A DNA stretch of 64,000 bases from positions 1-64,000 of the forward strand of contig CAYVHB010000013.1 of NCBI GenBank assembly GCA_964450865.1, in the 5' to 3' direction. This stretch comes from CAYVHB01 sp964450865 (GTDB lineage Bacteria > Bacillota > Clostridia > Saccharofermentanales > UBA5734). Under the pieces are notes generated by a model, which saw nothing but the letters and a program-made list of their open reading frames with translations, was not told the origin of the DNA and searched no databases. The position numbers were made by a program, and so were the translations under genes. This document shows, in pieces, positions 43,563 to 52,043 of this stretch; the stretch's first letter is position 1; each line of letters starts with the position of its first letter.

Positions 43563-43685
43563 GATCCTGTTCCTCGATTCCGGTCGCCGTGCAGGATGGT
43601 TACGGTGGCATTCAACACGGTGGTATTGCGGTTATAGATTTTCGGTCAATGCGGCAACTCATTGACTGTCACATTTGAGTCACGG

Positions 43686-45179
43686 TCAATGCTCGTCCGA
43701 CCTGGCCAGCCGCAAACCCAGACCCGAATCTTGCAGCAGGCGGCCCAGGGTTATCGTCGTCCCAAGGGTCTGCTGCAAGCTCAGGTATTCCTGCCAGGCT
43801 ACCCGGTCCGGGCGGCCGGTGTCGATAGCCCGGATCATCAGATTCTTGGGGGTATCCAGGGGTGAAACATATTCGATAATGGTCGCCTCATAACCGGCTG
43901 CCCGCAGCAGGAGCAAGCGCAGGCTGTCGGTCAGCAGGTCTGCCAGCCTCGCTTGCAGGATCCCGGACGTCATGACACTTTTCGCAAGAACAGGCAAATG
44001 AAACTGATTGGCCAGCAGTTCACGCTGACAACAGGGTACCACAATGATCGCCCGGCTGCGGGCCCGAATGGCAGCAGCCAGGGCCAGGTCCGTTGCCGTA
44101 TCACAGGCATGCAAACTGATGGCCAGGTCGATCGGGCCATCCGTTTTAAAAAGATTCAGGTCAGCCTGGATAAAACGCATATTGCGATAGCCCAGCCGGG
44201 CAGCCAGGTTATTGGAGGATTCGATGACGCCTGCCGCATAATCGACACCTGAAAAGTTACAGGCCTTACCCAGTTTTTCGCGAATATAATAATTGAGGAC
44301 AAATGACAGATATGATTTGCCGCAGGCCAGATCGACAACATTCAGCGGCTGGCCAGCCGCGGCCGGAGCAGCCAGCAGGCTGGCCAGGACCGGATCAGCC
44401 AGTTCGACAAAGCGGTCAATCTGATGGTATTTGCGCAACTTGTCCGTACGCAGCTTGCCGCTGGCGTCCTCGATCCCGATCGCTTGCAGCAGCGCGTCGG
44501 CTTCACCGACCCGGATCCAATAGGCACGCTTGCTTGATGTTCCATAGACCTGGCCGTGGGGGGATTCCAGGCAGGACGAGTCCAGGTCATGGGACGAAAG
44601 CAGATGGGCTGGCAGGAAATGCGCGGCAAACCGGGTATGGCTGTTCTGGACGGCCTGTGTATTTGGCGCGGCCTGTTTGCCTGGCGCGGCTTGCTCCGAT
44701 TGTTCATCCTGTCCAGGCTGCTCCGGTTCAGTTGCCGGCCGATCAGGCATCGACAGCTTTTTGCGCCCGGCCAGATCCGGCCCCGCCGGACTGGCCGTTC
44801 CAGCTGATTTCTGGTTATGCCTGGATTGTACGGGCCGACCGTTGGCAGGCCCCGCCTGGACGATCCGGACGCCCTTGTCATCACAGCTGAAAACGCGCTG
44901 CCGGCCCCGTTCCGCAAGGGTCAGGACCATCCGCTCATACTGGGCAGCCAGGATTGCCAGCAGGTTGATAACCGGCTCAGCCGCATCCCGGCCGGACCGG
45001 CCAGCCAGATAATAGTCAAATAAAGAAGCCGCCGGATCAGCCGCGGTAACACTGCCCCGCAGCGTCTGGCGTCCGGAACCGAGTTCGACAGTCAGGCAGA
45101 TAAAATCGACTGGCTCGACCAGTGCGGTCCGGATTGTGGCCAGAACCGGTTGCATTTTGAGTACAATGTCTGGTTTCAT
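43686..45179 (-). CDS. Class I SAM-dependent methyltransferase
   Basis: 497 residues. The C-terminal 290 residues form the methyltransferase: KLRKYHQIDRFVELADPVLA, then LNVVDLACGKSYLSFVLNYY (SAM-binding), NFSGVDYAAGVIESSNNLAA, LAISLHACDTATDLALAAAI and AIIVVPCCQREL. This is a family of uncharacterised methyltransferases seen in many Firmicutes; an RNA or cofactor substrate is only a guess. The N-terminal 120 residues look like an extra small domain, joined by a Gln/Pro/Ala linker with near-repeats. GGAGG lies six bases before the ATG. It follows the RsmF-like gene by 22 bp. Confidence 0.85.
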   Translation of the reverse strand: MKPDIVLKMQPVLATIRTALVEPVDFICLTVELGSGRQTLRGSVTAADPAASLFDYYLAGRSGRDAAEPVINLLAILAAQYERMVLTLAERGRQRVFSCDDKGVRIVQAGPANGRPVQSRHNQKSAGTASPAGPDLAGRKKLSMPDRPATEPEQPGQDEQSEQAAPGKQAAPNTQAVQNSHTRFAAHFLPAHLLSSHDLDSSCLESPHGQVYGTSSKRAYWIRVGEADALLQAIGIEDASGKLRTDKLRKYHQIDRFVELADPVLASLLAAPAAAGQPLNVVDLACGKSYLSFVLNYYIREKLGKACNFSGVDYAAGVIESSNNLAARLGYRNMRFIQADLNLFKTDGPIDLAISLHACDTATDLALAAAIRARSRAIIVVPCCQRELLANQFHLPVLAKSVMTSGILQARLADLLTDSLRLLLLRAAGYEATIIEYVSPLDTPKNLMIRAIDTGRPDRVAWQEYLSLQQTLGTTITLGRLLQDSGLGLRLARSDEH

Positions 45180-45201
45180 GCCATACCTCCATTACCCGGG
45201 T

Positions 45202-46806
45202 TCAGCTCAGGCGCCGCCAGCCGGGCGGGTAAAGATTTTTCAGCTGCCGCTGGGCGGTCACCTGGGCCCAGCCCAGCGGGTAATCAGCCAGGCAGACGGC
45301 CACCAGCGTGCCTGCGGGCCACCCCGCCATGGCGGATTCAGCCAGGTCCAGTGTTTCCCCACGCAAATATCGCTGCAATGTACCGGATCCCGGGGCCAGG
45401 CACAAGGCATGTTGCCAGTCCGCTGCGGTCATCGTCAGAAGCCAGGCATGGGCCGGTTCAAACGACCAGGCATCAGCCCCGCGTCGCCCAGCCTTGATCT
45501 GGCCCAGGTACAGGCCTGTTTTGACCAGGTGCAAGCCAGCCAGATCCGGCAGGATCGCCGGTATCAGCTGCAAGTGGTCTTCGTGCAGGCGCCAGGAGCA
45601 GTCGGCCAGGCGGTCCTGGAGACGTTTCCAGCCGGTCTCCGACAAGACCAGCCGCGCCCAGGCCAGGAAAGTGCAGACTGCCGTTTGCAGGTCAGGCTGG
45701 CCTGCGGCTTGCCTGGTCCGGCTCTTGGCAGAATAGGCATCATTTGGTTTTTTCGGGAATTCCCGTTTCGCTGCAGACGGTGTAGCGGGCGGTTCTGCGG
45801 AAGTTGCCGCTGCTGATAAGGATTCATGCTGCTTTTGCAACCGGGCACAGAAGTGGCCGTCACCGGCTGTCACGTGGGGCCAGATCCGGGCAGTCTGTTC
45901 CAGCTGGGGCTGGCAGGCCAGGCCAGGGCTGACACCGGGAAGCCGCTGAATCGGCAAGACCACATATCCGGGATGCTGTGCGATGAACCAGGCTACCATC
46001 GCCTCATCCTCGGCGATGGAAAATGAACAGGTCGAGTAAACAAGGGTGCCACCCGGCCGCAGCAGCCGGTCAGCGGCTGTCAGAATTTCGCGCTGCAGGC
46101 TGGTACTGGCGGCAGGGCCGTATTTCTGCCAGCTGTTGACTGCGCCCGGATCGCGGCGAAACATCCCGGAGCCTGAGCAGGGTGCGTCAACCAGGATACG
46201 GTCGAAAAAACCCGGCAGCCGCCCAGCCAGCCGCTCAGGTGTCTCCTGAGTGACCACGCAGCGCCAGATACCCATCAGTTCGACATTACGTAACAGGGCC
46301 TTGACCCGCTGCCCGGAAATTTCATTGGCCCAGAGCAGGCCGCTGTCACCCAGCGCGGCTGCGAGGCGGGCTGTTTTGCCACCCGGGGCGGCACACAGGT
46401 CGAGGATTTTCTCACCTGGCCGCGGAGCAAGCACCTCGGCTGGCAACATGGCGCTGGGTTCCTGGATGTAATACAAGCCGGCATGATAGAGGACACTGCG
46501 GCCGGGCGAAAAATCGGCCGGATAGTAAAAGCCGTCGCCTGACCAGGGCACGACCGGCCAGGCCGTGGCGGAAGGGGCCTGATTAACCTTCGTGTTTGCC
46601 GGCAGGATCGCTGGCGGATTTGCTCCGGCACTGGCGCCCTGGAGCAAGATCCAGAACCGTTCCGGGCTGAGCTTCAAGCCATTGATCCGCAAGCCATGGG
46701 CTGGCTGCTGGTCATGGGCGGCTAAAAATGCCGGCAGTGTCCCGGGGCAATCATGCTGCTGCCAGAGCGCCTGCATTTCTGAAATGAAATCGGGTGGAAG
46801 AAACAT
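45202..46806 (-). CDS. NOL1/NOP2/Sun-family rRNA cytosine-5 methyltransferase (RsmF-like)
   Basis: 534 residues from the ATG at 46806; the frame extends to 46881 and overlaps pepF, and GAGG is 12 or more bases away, so the start is uncertain. It shows GLYYIQEPSAMLPAEVL, KILDLCAAPGGKTARLAA (SAM), WANEISGQRVKALLRNVE, ILVDAPCSGSGMFRRDP and GTLVYSTCSFSIAEDE, with both catalytic Cys of m5C RNA methyltransferases. A Ser/Ala/Glu linker leads to a C-terminal PUA-like region (LHLVKTGLYLGQIKAGRRG...LAESAMAGWPAGTLVAVCLA). It likely modifies 16S rRNA. Confidence 0.92.
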   Translation of the reverse strand: MFLPPDFISEMQALWQQHDCPGTLPAFLAAHDQQPAHGLRINGLKLSPERFWILLQGASAGANPPAILPANTKVNQAPSATAWPVVPWSGDGFYYPADFSPGRSVLYHAGLYYIQEPSAMLPAEVLAPRPGEKILDLCAAPGGKTARLAAALGDSGLLWANEISGQRVKALLRNVELMGIWRCVVTQETPERLAGRLPGFFDRILVDAPCSGSGMFRRDPGAVNSWQKYGPAASTSLQREILTAADRLLRPGGTLVYSTCSFSIAEDEAMVAWFIAQHPGYVVLPIQRLPGVSPGLACQPQLEQTARIWPHVTAGDGHFCARLQKQHESLSAAATSAEPPATPSAAKREFPKKPNDAYSAKSRTRQAAGQPDLQTAVCTFLAWARLVLSETGWKRLQDRLADCSWRLHEDHLQLIPAILPDLAGLHLVKTGLYLGQIKAGRRGADAWSFEPAHAWLLTMTAADWQHALCLAPGSGTLQRYLRGETLDLAESAMAGWPAGTLVAVCLADYPLGWAQVTAQRQLKNLYPPGWRRLS

Positions 46807-46822
46807 GGCTTTTGCTTTAACC

Positions 46823-48571
46823 TCACAGCGCCAGGAACTGGCACACTGCAAAGGCCAGCCGTTTGATTGTCGCTTCATCAAACGGCGAGGCCAGGCCTGT
46901 ATTGGCCAGCAAATCCAGCAGGGTCATCTGCCCGCCAGATGCGCAGAGCTTGCGATAGCGCTGCAGGGCCTTTTTCGGTTGCTTGCGCGACTGTTGCCAG
47001 AGGTCGAGCGCAACCATCTGGGCCAGGCAATAATCAATATAATAAAACGGGGCAGCAAAGATATGCTCTTTTTTCTGCCAGGCGCTGCCATTTTCCAGCC
47101 AGGTCATCCCGTCATAGTCAAGGTCAGGCTGATAGACCTGCTCCAGGCTGCGCCACAGGCTGTGCCTTTCGGCCGAGCTCATCTGCGGCTGGTCATAGAC
47201 GCGGTGCTGGAATTCATCGACCATGCAGCCATAAGGCAGGAAAAGCAAGGACTCGGTCATGTGCATCATGGTATAAGCACCGGCATTTTCGCCAAAAAAG
47301 TGCTGCATATGCGGATAGCTTAAATACTCCAGGGCCAGTGAGTGGATCTCGCAGATATCGAGCGACGGGCTGTGATCCTCAATCACTTTCTGGACCGGGA
47401 AGCTCGCCAGGCTGGCGTAAGCATGGCCGGCTTCATGAATGATGGTCGCCACATCCTGGCTGCTGCCACCGGCGTTCATCAGGATAAAAGGAACCTTCCA
47501 GCCGTGCAAGGTCGAACAGTAGCCCCCCTGGACTTTATCCGGACGGGTCTGCCAGTCCACATAGCCACGGCTGTACATCTGGTCAAAAAAGGATGGGGCC
47601 TGACCAAGCAATTGCTGCATGACCAGGCCGGCCGTCTCCCCCAGCGTTTCGCGGCCGATGATCAGCGGCGGATTGCCCTGGGCGAACAGGCAGGGCAGAT
47701 CGTAATAGTAAAGCGGGTCCACATTCAGGCGACGCTTTTGCAGGCGGCGAATCTCGCGGGTGATGGGCACAAAATAGCGCTTGATCAGTTCGCGAAAACG
47801 GGCAACCTGTTCGCGCCCGTAATCATGGCGTTCCATGCGCCGGTAAGCCAGGTCCGTGAAGCTGCCGTAGCCGATTTTAAAAGCCAGGCTGGTGCGCAGT
47901 GCCACCATCTGATCAAACAGCGTGTCGAGCCAGGCACTTTCACCGGCATAATATTCATGGAGGGCGATGTGGGCTTCGCGGCGGATAGAACGGTCCGGCG
48001 ACTGCAGCAGGGGTTCTAATCCGGCCAGTGTCCAGGCCTGGCCCAGACACATGATCCTGGCTGCGGCCAGACGCTGGTGGTAGGCTGATACCATGCGGTT
48101 TTCTTCGGCCAGGTCAGCCAGGATACGCTCCTGCACCGTGTCTTTCAGGATCTGGGCCTTGCGGAAGATGGCAGGGCCCAGATGATGCATCAGCTCGGTC
48201 CGGAACCGTGAAGCCTGCAGGGCGGCATAAGTTGCCTGGGTCCATTGATCAACCTGGGCATCCTGCTGGTCGTATAAACGGACCTCTGCCTGGTAAAACG
48301 GATCATCGGTCTGGCAGTCGTGGCGGATCCGCGCCAGGCTTGACATTTTGTGATATTCAATCAGGGCTGGCTGCAGTTCCAGCACGGCGTTGAGCGCGGC
48401 ATGCGCACTCATCGCCAGGCGCAAACGCAGGCGGACACGCCGGAACTGATCAGAGAGCCAGTTCATATCCGGCCGCTGATAGGCCAGTTCATTAAACGGC
48501 TGCAGCTGCTCCAGGCTTGGGGCCAGCGGTTCGTTTACCGCTCCATCCGGTGAAGATGCGGGCTCAGGCAT
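46823..48571 (-). CDS. M3-family oligoendopeptidase (PepF-like)
   Basis: 582 residues. The zinc site is in VATIIHEAGHAYASLASF (HExxH), with the third ligand in DICEIHSLALEYLS (E in CEIHS). It also shows CSTLHGWKVPFILMNAGG. It has no export signal, so it should cut peptides inside the cell. The N-terminal part is helical. The Shine-Dalgarno is weak (GGATGTGA). It begins seven bases after the argS stop and the RsmF-like gene follows closely. Confidence 0.93.
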   Translation of the reverse strand: MPEPASSPDGAVNEPLAPSLEQLQPFNELAYQRPDMNWLSDQFRRVRLRLRLAMSAHAALNAVLELQPALIEYHKMSSLARIRHDCQTDDPFYQAEVRLYDQQDAQVDQWTQATYAALQASRFRTELMHHLGPAIFRKAQILKDTVQERILADLAEENRMVSAYHQRLAAARIMCLGQAWTLAGLEPLLQSPDRSIRREAHIALHEYYAGESAWLDTLFDQMVALRTSLAFKIGYGSFTDLAYRRMERHDYGREQVARFRELIKRYFVPITREIRRLQKRRLNVDPLYYYDLPCLFAQGNPPLIIGRETLGETAGLVMQQLLGQAPSFFDQMYSRGYVDWQTRPDKVQGGYCSTLHGWKVPFILMNAGGSSQDVATIIHEAGHAYASLASFPVQKVIEDHSPSLDICEIHSLALEYLSYPHMQHFFGENAGAYTMMHMTESLLFLPYGCMVDEFQHRVYDQPQMSSAERHSLWRSLEQVYQPDLDYDGMTWLENGSAWQKKEHIFAAPFYYIDYCLAQMVALDLWQQSRKQPKKALQRYRKLCASGGQMTLLDLLANTGLASPFDEATIKRLAFAVCQFLAL

Positions 48572-48577
48572 GGGTGA

Positions 48578-50311
48578 TCACATCCGTTCGACAGTCTGAA
48601 TGCCCAGCAGGCCCAGGCTGGTCTGCAAACCCTGGCATACAGCGGCCAGCAAAGCCAGGCGTGCCCGCTTGAGCGCCTCATCACTGGTACCAAGGATCGA
48701 TTCATGGTGATAATACTTGTTGAAGGTCCGGGCCAGATTGATGATCTGGCGGACGACCATGAAGGGTTCATGGACACTGACAGCCTTCTGCAGGGTCCCG
48801 GCAAATCCTTCGAGCAGCTTGGCAAGCATGAATTCGTCATCTGTACCGAGCAGGGCCAGGTCAGCCGGGCCGGCTGCCGTCACATCATAGCCATCGGCAG
48901 CAGCCTTGCGCAGGATGCTGCGGGCCCGGGCATAGGTATACAGGACATAGGGGGCCGAGTCGCCCTCGAAATCGAGCATTTCGGCCCAGGAGAAGACAAT
49001 ATCGCGCTCGCGGCTATTTTTCAGGAAGGTAAAAATAACGGCACCGATCCCGATTTTCTCGGCCACTTCCGCCATGTCGGTCTCGCTCATGTCCGGATGG
49101 CGCAGGGCGGCATTGGCCTTGATGATCTCCAGGGTCTTGTCGACGCTTTCGCTGAGCAGGTCCTCGAGCAGGATGACGTCACCGCTGCGTGTCGAAAGCT
49201 TGCGGTCAGCGAACTTGACCAGGCCAAAGCCGACATGGATGCAGTCGCGCGCCTTGGCAAAGCCGGCTTTCTCCAGCACGGCGAAGACCTGGCGGAAATG
49301 CATGGCCTGCGGTGTTCCGACTACATAGATATTCTTGTTAAAATGATAGGTACGTTCGCGGTACAGGACGGCTGCGATATCGCGCGAGGCGTAGATCGTC
49401 GTACCGTCGGACTTGAGAATGATGCACGGCGGCAGATTGTATTCGTCAAGCATGACAACCTGGGCCCCGTCACTTTCAATGAGCAGCCCCTTGCGGGTCA
49501 GGTCAGCGACGACGGCCGGGATCTGGTCCGAGTAAAAGCTTTCACCGTTGTAATTGTCAAAGCCGACGCCCAGACGATCGTAAACAACGGAAAACTCCTG
49601 CAGGCTCAAGTCGCGGAAACGTTGCCAGAGCGCAACAGCCGCCGGTTCTGCCGCTTCCAGCAACCGGAATTGTTCGCGCGCCTGATTATCCAGATCGGGA
49701 TCCTGCCTGGCCTCTTCATGGAACTTGACATAGATGCGCAGCAGCTCCTGGATGGGCTGCGTCCGCAGGGCCTTTTCATTGCCCCAGCGGTTGTAAGCAA
49801 CGATCAGCTTGCCAAACTGGGTGCCGTAGTCACCCAGATGATTCATGCGGACGACTCGATAGCCGAGATGCGCATACATCCGGGCCAGGGACTGGCCGAG
49901 GATTGTCGTGAAGGCATGGCCAACGTGGAAGGGCTTGGCGATATTGGGCGAGGAATACTCAACGATAATTGTCTGACCGTTGCCTACTTTCGCCGCGGCA
50001 AATGAAGGGCCGGCCGCAAGGGTCTGCTGGATCACCTGGCTGATCAGGGCCGGACGGCTGATAAATACATTCAGGTAACCGCCGACCGGCTGGACAGCGG
50101 CGATAAAAGCCAGCTGGCCGGCCAGCTGGCTGGCCAGGCCGGCGGCAATGGCTGCCGGTGCCTTGCGCATCTGCCTGGCGAGCTGAAAACAGGGGAACGC
50201 ATAGTCACCCAGGTTGCCCTGAGGGGGAACTTCCAGTAATTCGTCGATTTTTTCTGTAGCCAGACCCGTAGTCTGGGCCAGCCAAGCAATAATTGCCTGC
50301 CGAAAATCCAT
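48578..50311 (-). CDS. argS: Arginyl-tRNA synthetase
   Basis: 577 residues; charges tRNA-Arg. It has VEYSSPNIAKPFHVGHAF with the HxGH motif, RMNHLGDYGTQFGKLIVAY, VGFGLVKFADRKLSTRSG (the KMSKS region, here KLSTRSG) and GIGAVIFTFLKNSRERDIVF. The C-terminus contains LARTFNKYYHHESIL. GGAGG is nine bases before the ATG. No T-box structure is visible in the roughly 150-bp spacer to the divergent gene. It leads an operon with pepF and the RsmF-like gene. Confidence 0.96.
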   Translation of the reverse strand: MDFRQAIIAWLAQTTGLATEKIDELLEVPPQGNLGDYAFPCFQLARQMRKAPAAIAAGLASQLAGQLAFIAAVQPVGGYLNVFISRPALISQVIQQTLAAGPSFAAAKVGNGQTIIVEYSSPNIAKPFHVGHAFTTILGQSLARMYAHLGYRVVRMNHLGDYGTQFGKLIVAYNRWGNEKALRTQPIQELLRIYVKFHEEARQDPDLDNQAREQFRLLEAAEPAAVALWQRFRDLSLQEFSVVYDRLGVGFDNYNGESFYSDQIPAVVADLTRKGLLIESDGAQVVMLDEYNLPPCIILKSDGTTIYASRDIAAVLYRERTYHFNKNIYVVGTPQAMHFRQVFAVLEKAGFAKARDCIHVGFGLVKFADRKLSTRSGDVILLEDLLSESVDKTLEIIKANAALRHPDMSETDMAEVAEKIGIGAVIFTFLKNSRERDIVFSWAEMLDFEGDSAPYVLYTYARARSILRKAAADGYDVTAAGPADLALLGTDDEFMLAKLLEGFAGTLQKAVSVHEPFMVVRQIINLARTFNKYYHHESILGTSDEALKRARLALLAAVCQGLQTSLGLLGIQTVERM

Positions 50312-50337
50312 TTCAGTCAGCCTCCATTCATCTGATC

Positions 50338-50367
50338 AATGTAACATTGCCGCAAATCGATTGTCAA
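50338..50367 (-). promoter_or_regulatory. Promoter of argS
   Basis: On the minus strand a consensus TTGACA (50367-50362), 18 bp, and TACATT (50343-50338) with a TGT extension, about 30 bp before the start codon. Confidence 0.5.
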
Positions 50368-50426
50368 TCTTAACAAAAATCATGCAGCCCTTTTGACGCT
50401 CGCGTCAGCAGCAGGCCGGCGTGTCT

Positions 50427-50455
50427 TTGACGCTGACGCCACTTTGTTGTATAAG
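50427..50455 (+). promoter_or_regulatory. Promoter of the zinc-ribbon membrane protein gene
   Basis: TTGACG (50427-50432), a 17-bp spacer and TATAAG (50450-50455) on the plus strand, 32 bp before the ATG at 50487. Confidence 0.65.
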
Positions 50456-50486
50456 TGATATAGATCAAGTAAAGCGGAGGCAAGTC

Positions 50487-50738
50487 ATGAAGTGTTCACG
50501 TTGTGGTACGGATAATCCGGATGGCAAGACCATCTGCCAGAAATGCGGCAATTTCCTCTATTCAGCCAATCCACGCAACCGGGTGCCCATGACGCCCGAG
50601 CTGCGCCGCAAGGAGCGGTCCCGCAAGGTCAAGAATGCGACCAAAAGCATCGTGGGCATGTTTTTCATCATGGTCGCCATGCTGGTCCTGCTCCTGATCC
50701 TCAGTCTGGTCATGCTGTACTTTTTCGGGATGATGTAG
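50487..50738 (+). CDS. Small zinc-ribbon membrane protein
   Basis: 83 residues from the ATG at 50487 (GGAGG six bases upstream). MKCSRCGTDNPDGKTICQKC is a zinc ribbon with two CxxC pairs. A basic stretch (RRKERSRKVKNATK) and one C-terminal membrane helix (GMFFIMVAMLVLLLILSLVM) follow. Its design, ribbon then tail anchor, recurs in this window (8234-9040). Its role is unknown. Confidence 0.87.
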   Translation: MKCSRCGTDNPDGKTICQKCGNFLYSANPRNRVPMTPELRRKERSRKVKNATKSIVGMFFIMVAMLVLLLILSLVMLYFFGMM

Positions 50739-50833
50739 CCACGGGGCAACCTGGCACTTGCCGGCCGCCGGCTTGCGATATCCGGCTTCCGGCAGCAGTC
50801 CGGAGCCGGACTTGCGCAAGCAGGTGTCCGGCA

Positions 50834-51772
50834 TCAGGTTTCCGGCAGCAGCTTCTGGCCGGTCTTCTCAGCAAAAAGAACGCCTTCGCGCAGGCCGGTT
50901 TCGCAGAAAATGACGCGACGGGCATCTGTTAAACGCAAGACCTGGATCAGCGGCGCCAGGCCGGCTGAAATGATATCGGCCCGGTCTTTGTTCTTGCCCA
51001 GCATCACTTGCCGGCGGCTGCTTTCGGCATCCAGCAGATCGATGTAAATACCGTTGATATTTTCACGGGTGATTTCAAAGCCATGCAGGGGCGTGTCAAT
51101 ATCCTGGTTATTGCGCCAGATCTTGCCTACTGCCCGGTGATTGCCGCCAATCGCCACAACTGGCAGGCCGTTGGCCGTTTTGAGCCAGTCGATTGCAGCC
51201 AGGCGGGCGTGAACATGATTGAACAGGCGGAAAATAGCCGCTGCCGTCATGTCGCCGCGTGCGGTGAATTTTTCGGACAGGACAACCGAGCCGATTGGCA
51301 GGCTGACCAGTTTCTGGCAGTCGCCATCACGCATCAGGATCAGCTCACAGCTGCCACCGCCTGTATCAATGATCAGGGCATCACGAAGCGGCAAGGTATG
51401 GCGAACCGCCAGATAATCAAAGAACGCCTCTTCCCGTCCGCTGATGATACGGATCGGAATTCCCGTCGACTGCTGCATCAGCTCAGCCAGGGCGGCTCCA
51501 TTGCGGGCCCGCCGCATCGCCTCGGTCGCAACTGCCAGGACCCGGGCCTGCGGGTAACCACCGAGGATGCCGGCAAAATGATGCATGGCATCCATCGCCC
51601 GCTGAATAGCAGCCGGATTGATCAGGACTTTATCGTCACCCATGTCTTCGCTGAGACGCACCTTGCGCTTGGCTTCGGCCAGCAGTTCGGGGGGCGAACT
51701 GTTCTTGAGGGTGTACACATTGAGTCGTGTCGTATTGGATCCAAGGTCAATGACTGCAACAATTTCCGGCAT
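50834..51772 (-). CDS. ppx: Ppx/GppA-family phosphatase
   Basis: 312 residues, the short form with only the two actin-like subdomains. It shows VAVIDLGSNTTRLNVYTL (phosphate 1), VLAVATEAMRRARNG, IRIISGREEAFFDYLAVRH, DALIIDTGGGSCELILM (phosphate 2) and PIGSVVLSEKF. It splits polyphosphate or pppGpp; which one cannot be read from sequence. AGGAGG is six bases before the ATG. It lies downstream of ppk, across a 23-bp tandem repeat. Confidence 0.92.
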   Translation of the reverse strand: MPEIVAVIDLGSNTTRLNVYTLKNSSPPELLAEAKRKVRLSEDMGDDKVLINPAAIQRAMDAMHHFAGILGGYPQARVLAVATEAMRRARNGAALAELMQQSTGIPIRIISGREEAFFDYLAVRHTLPLRDALIIDTGGGSCELILMRDGDCQKLVSLPIGSVVLSEKFTARGDMTAAAIFRLFNHVHARLAAIDWLKTANGLPVVAIGGNHRAVGKIWRNNQDIDTPLHGFEITRENINGIYIDLLDAESSRRQVMLGKNKDRADIISAGLAPLIQVLRLTDARRVIFCETGLREGVLFAEKTGQKLLPET

Positions 51773-51782
51773 CGCGAACCTC

Positions 51783-51897
51783 CTGATTTAGCTGGTGGCC
51801 ATCACCTGATTGGGCCGGTGGCCGCCTCCTGATTTGGCTGGTGGCCATCGCCTGACTTGGCTGTTGACCGTCGCCTGGCTTGGCTGGTGGTCAATGA
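51783..51897. repeat. Five tandem 23-bp units between ppk and ppx
   Basis: Units start at 51783, 51806, 51829, 51852 and 51875, with consensus CTGATTTGGCTGGTGGCCAT plus YNC. Units 1 and 3 are nearly identical and units 4 and 5 are more diverged. The array starts ten bases upstream of the ppx ATG, immediately beyond its Shine-Dalgarno. The remaining 51898-52043 spacer holds no gene. Confidence 0.92.
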
Positions 51898-52043
51898 TGG
51901 CCGCTTCTTCATTTATGCTCGTTCTTGTTTTCTGTTAATGGCATCATGATCCTTCAGATTGCTCGTCTGCGGCCCGTCCGCTGGATCGTCAGGCATCGGA
52001 ATCAGGCATCCACGGACACTGGCTTCGGTATCCGGTGGCCGGT

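Noticed and set aside
48704..50005. 433-codon plus-strand frame opposite argS
   Set aside because: Antisense shadow of a complete arginyl-tRNA synthetase.
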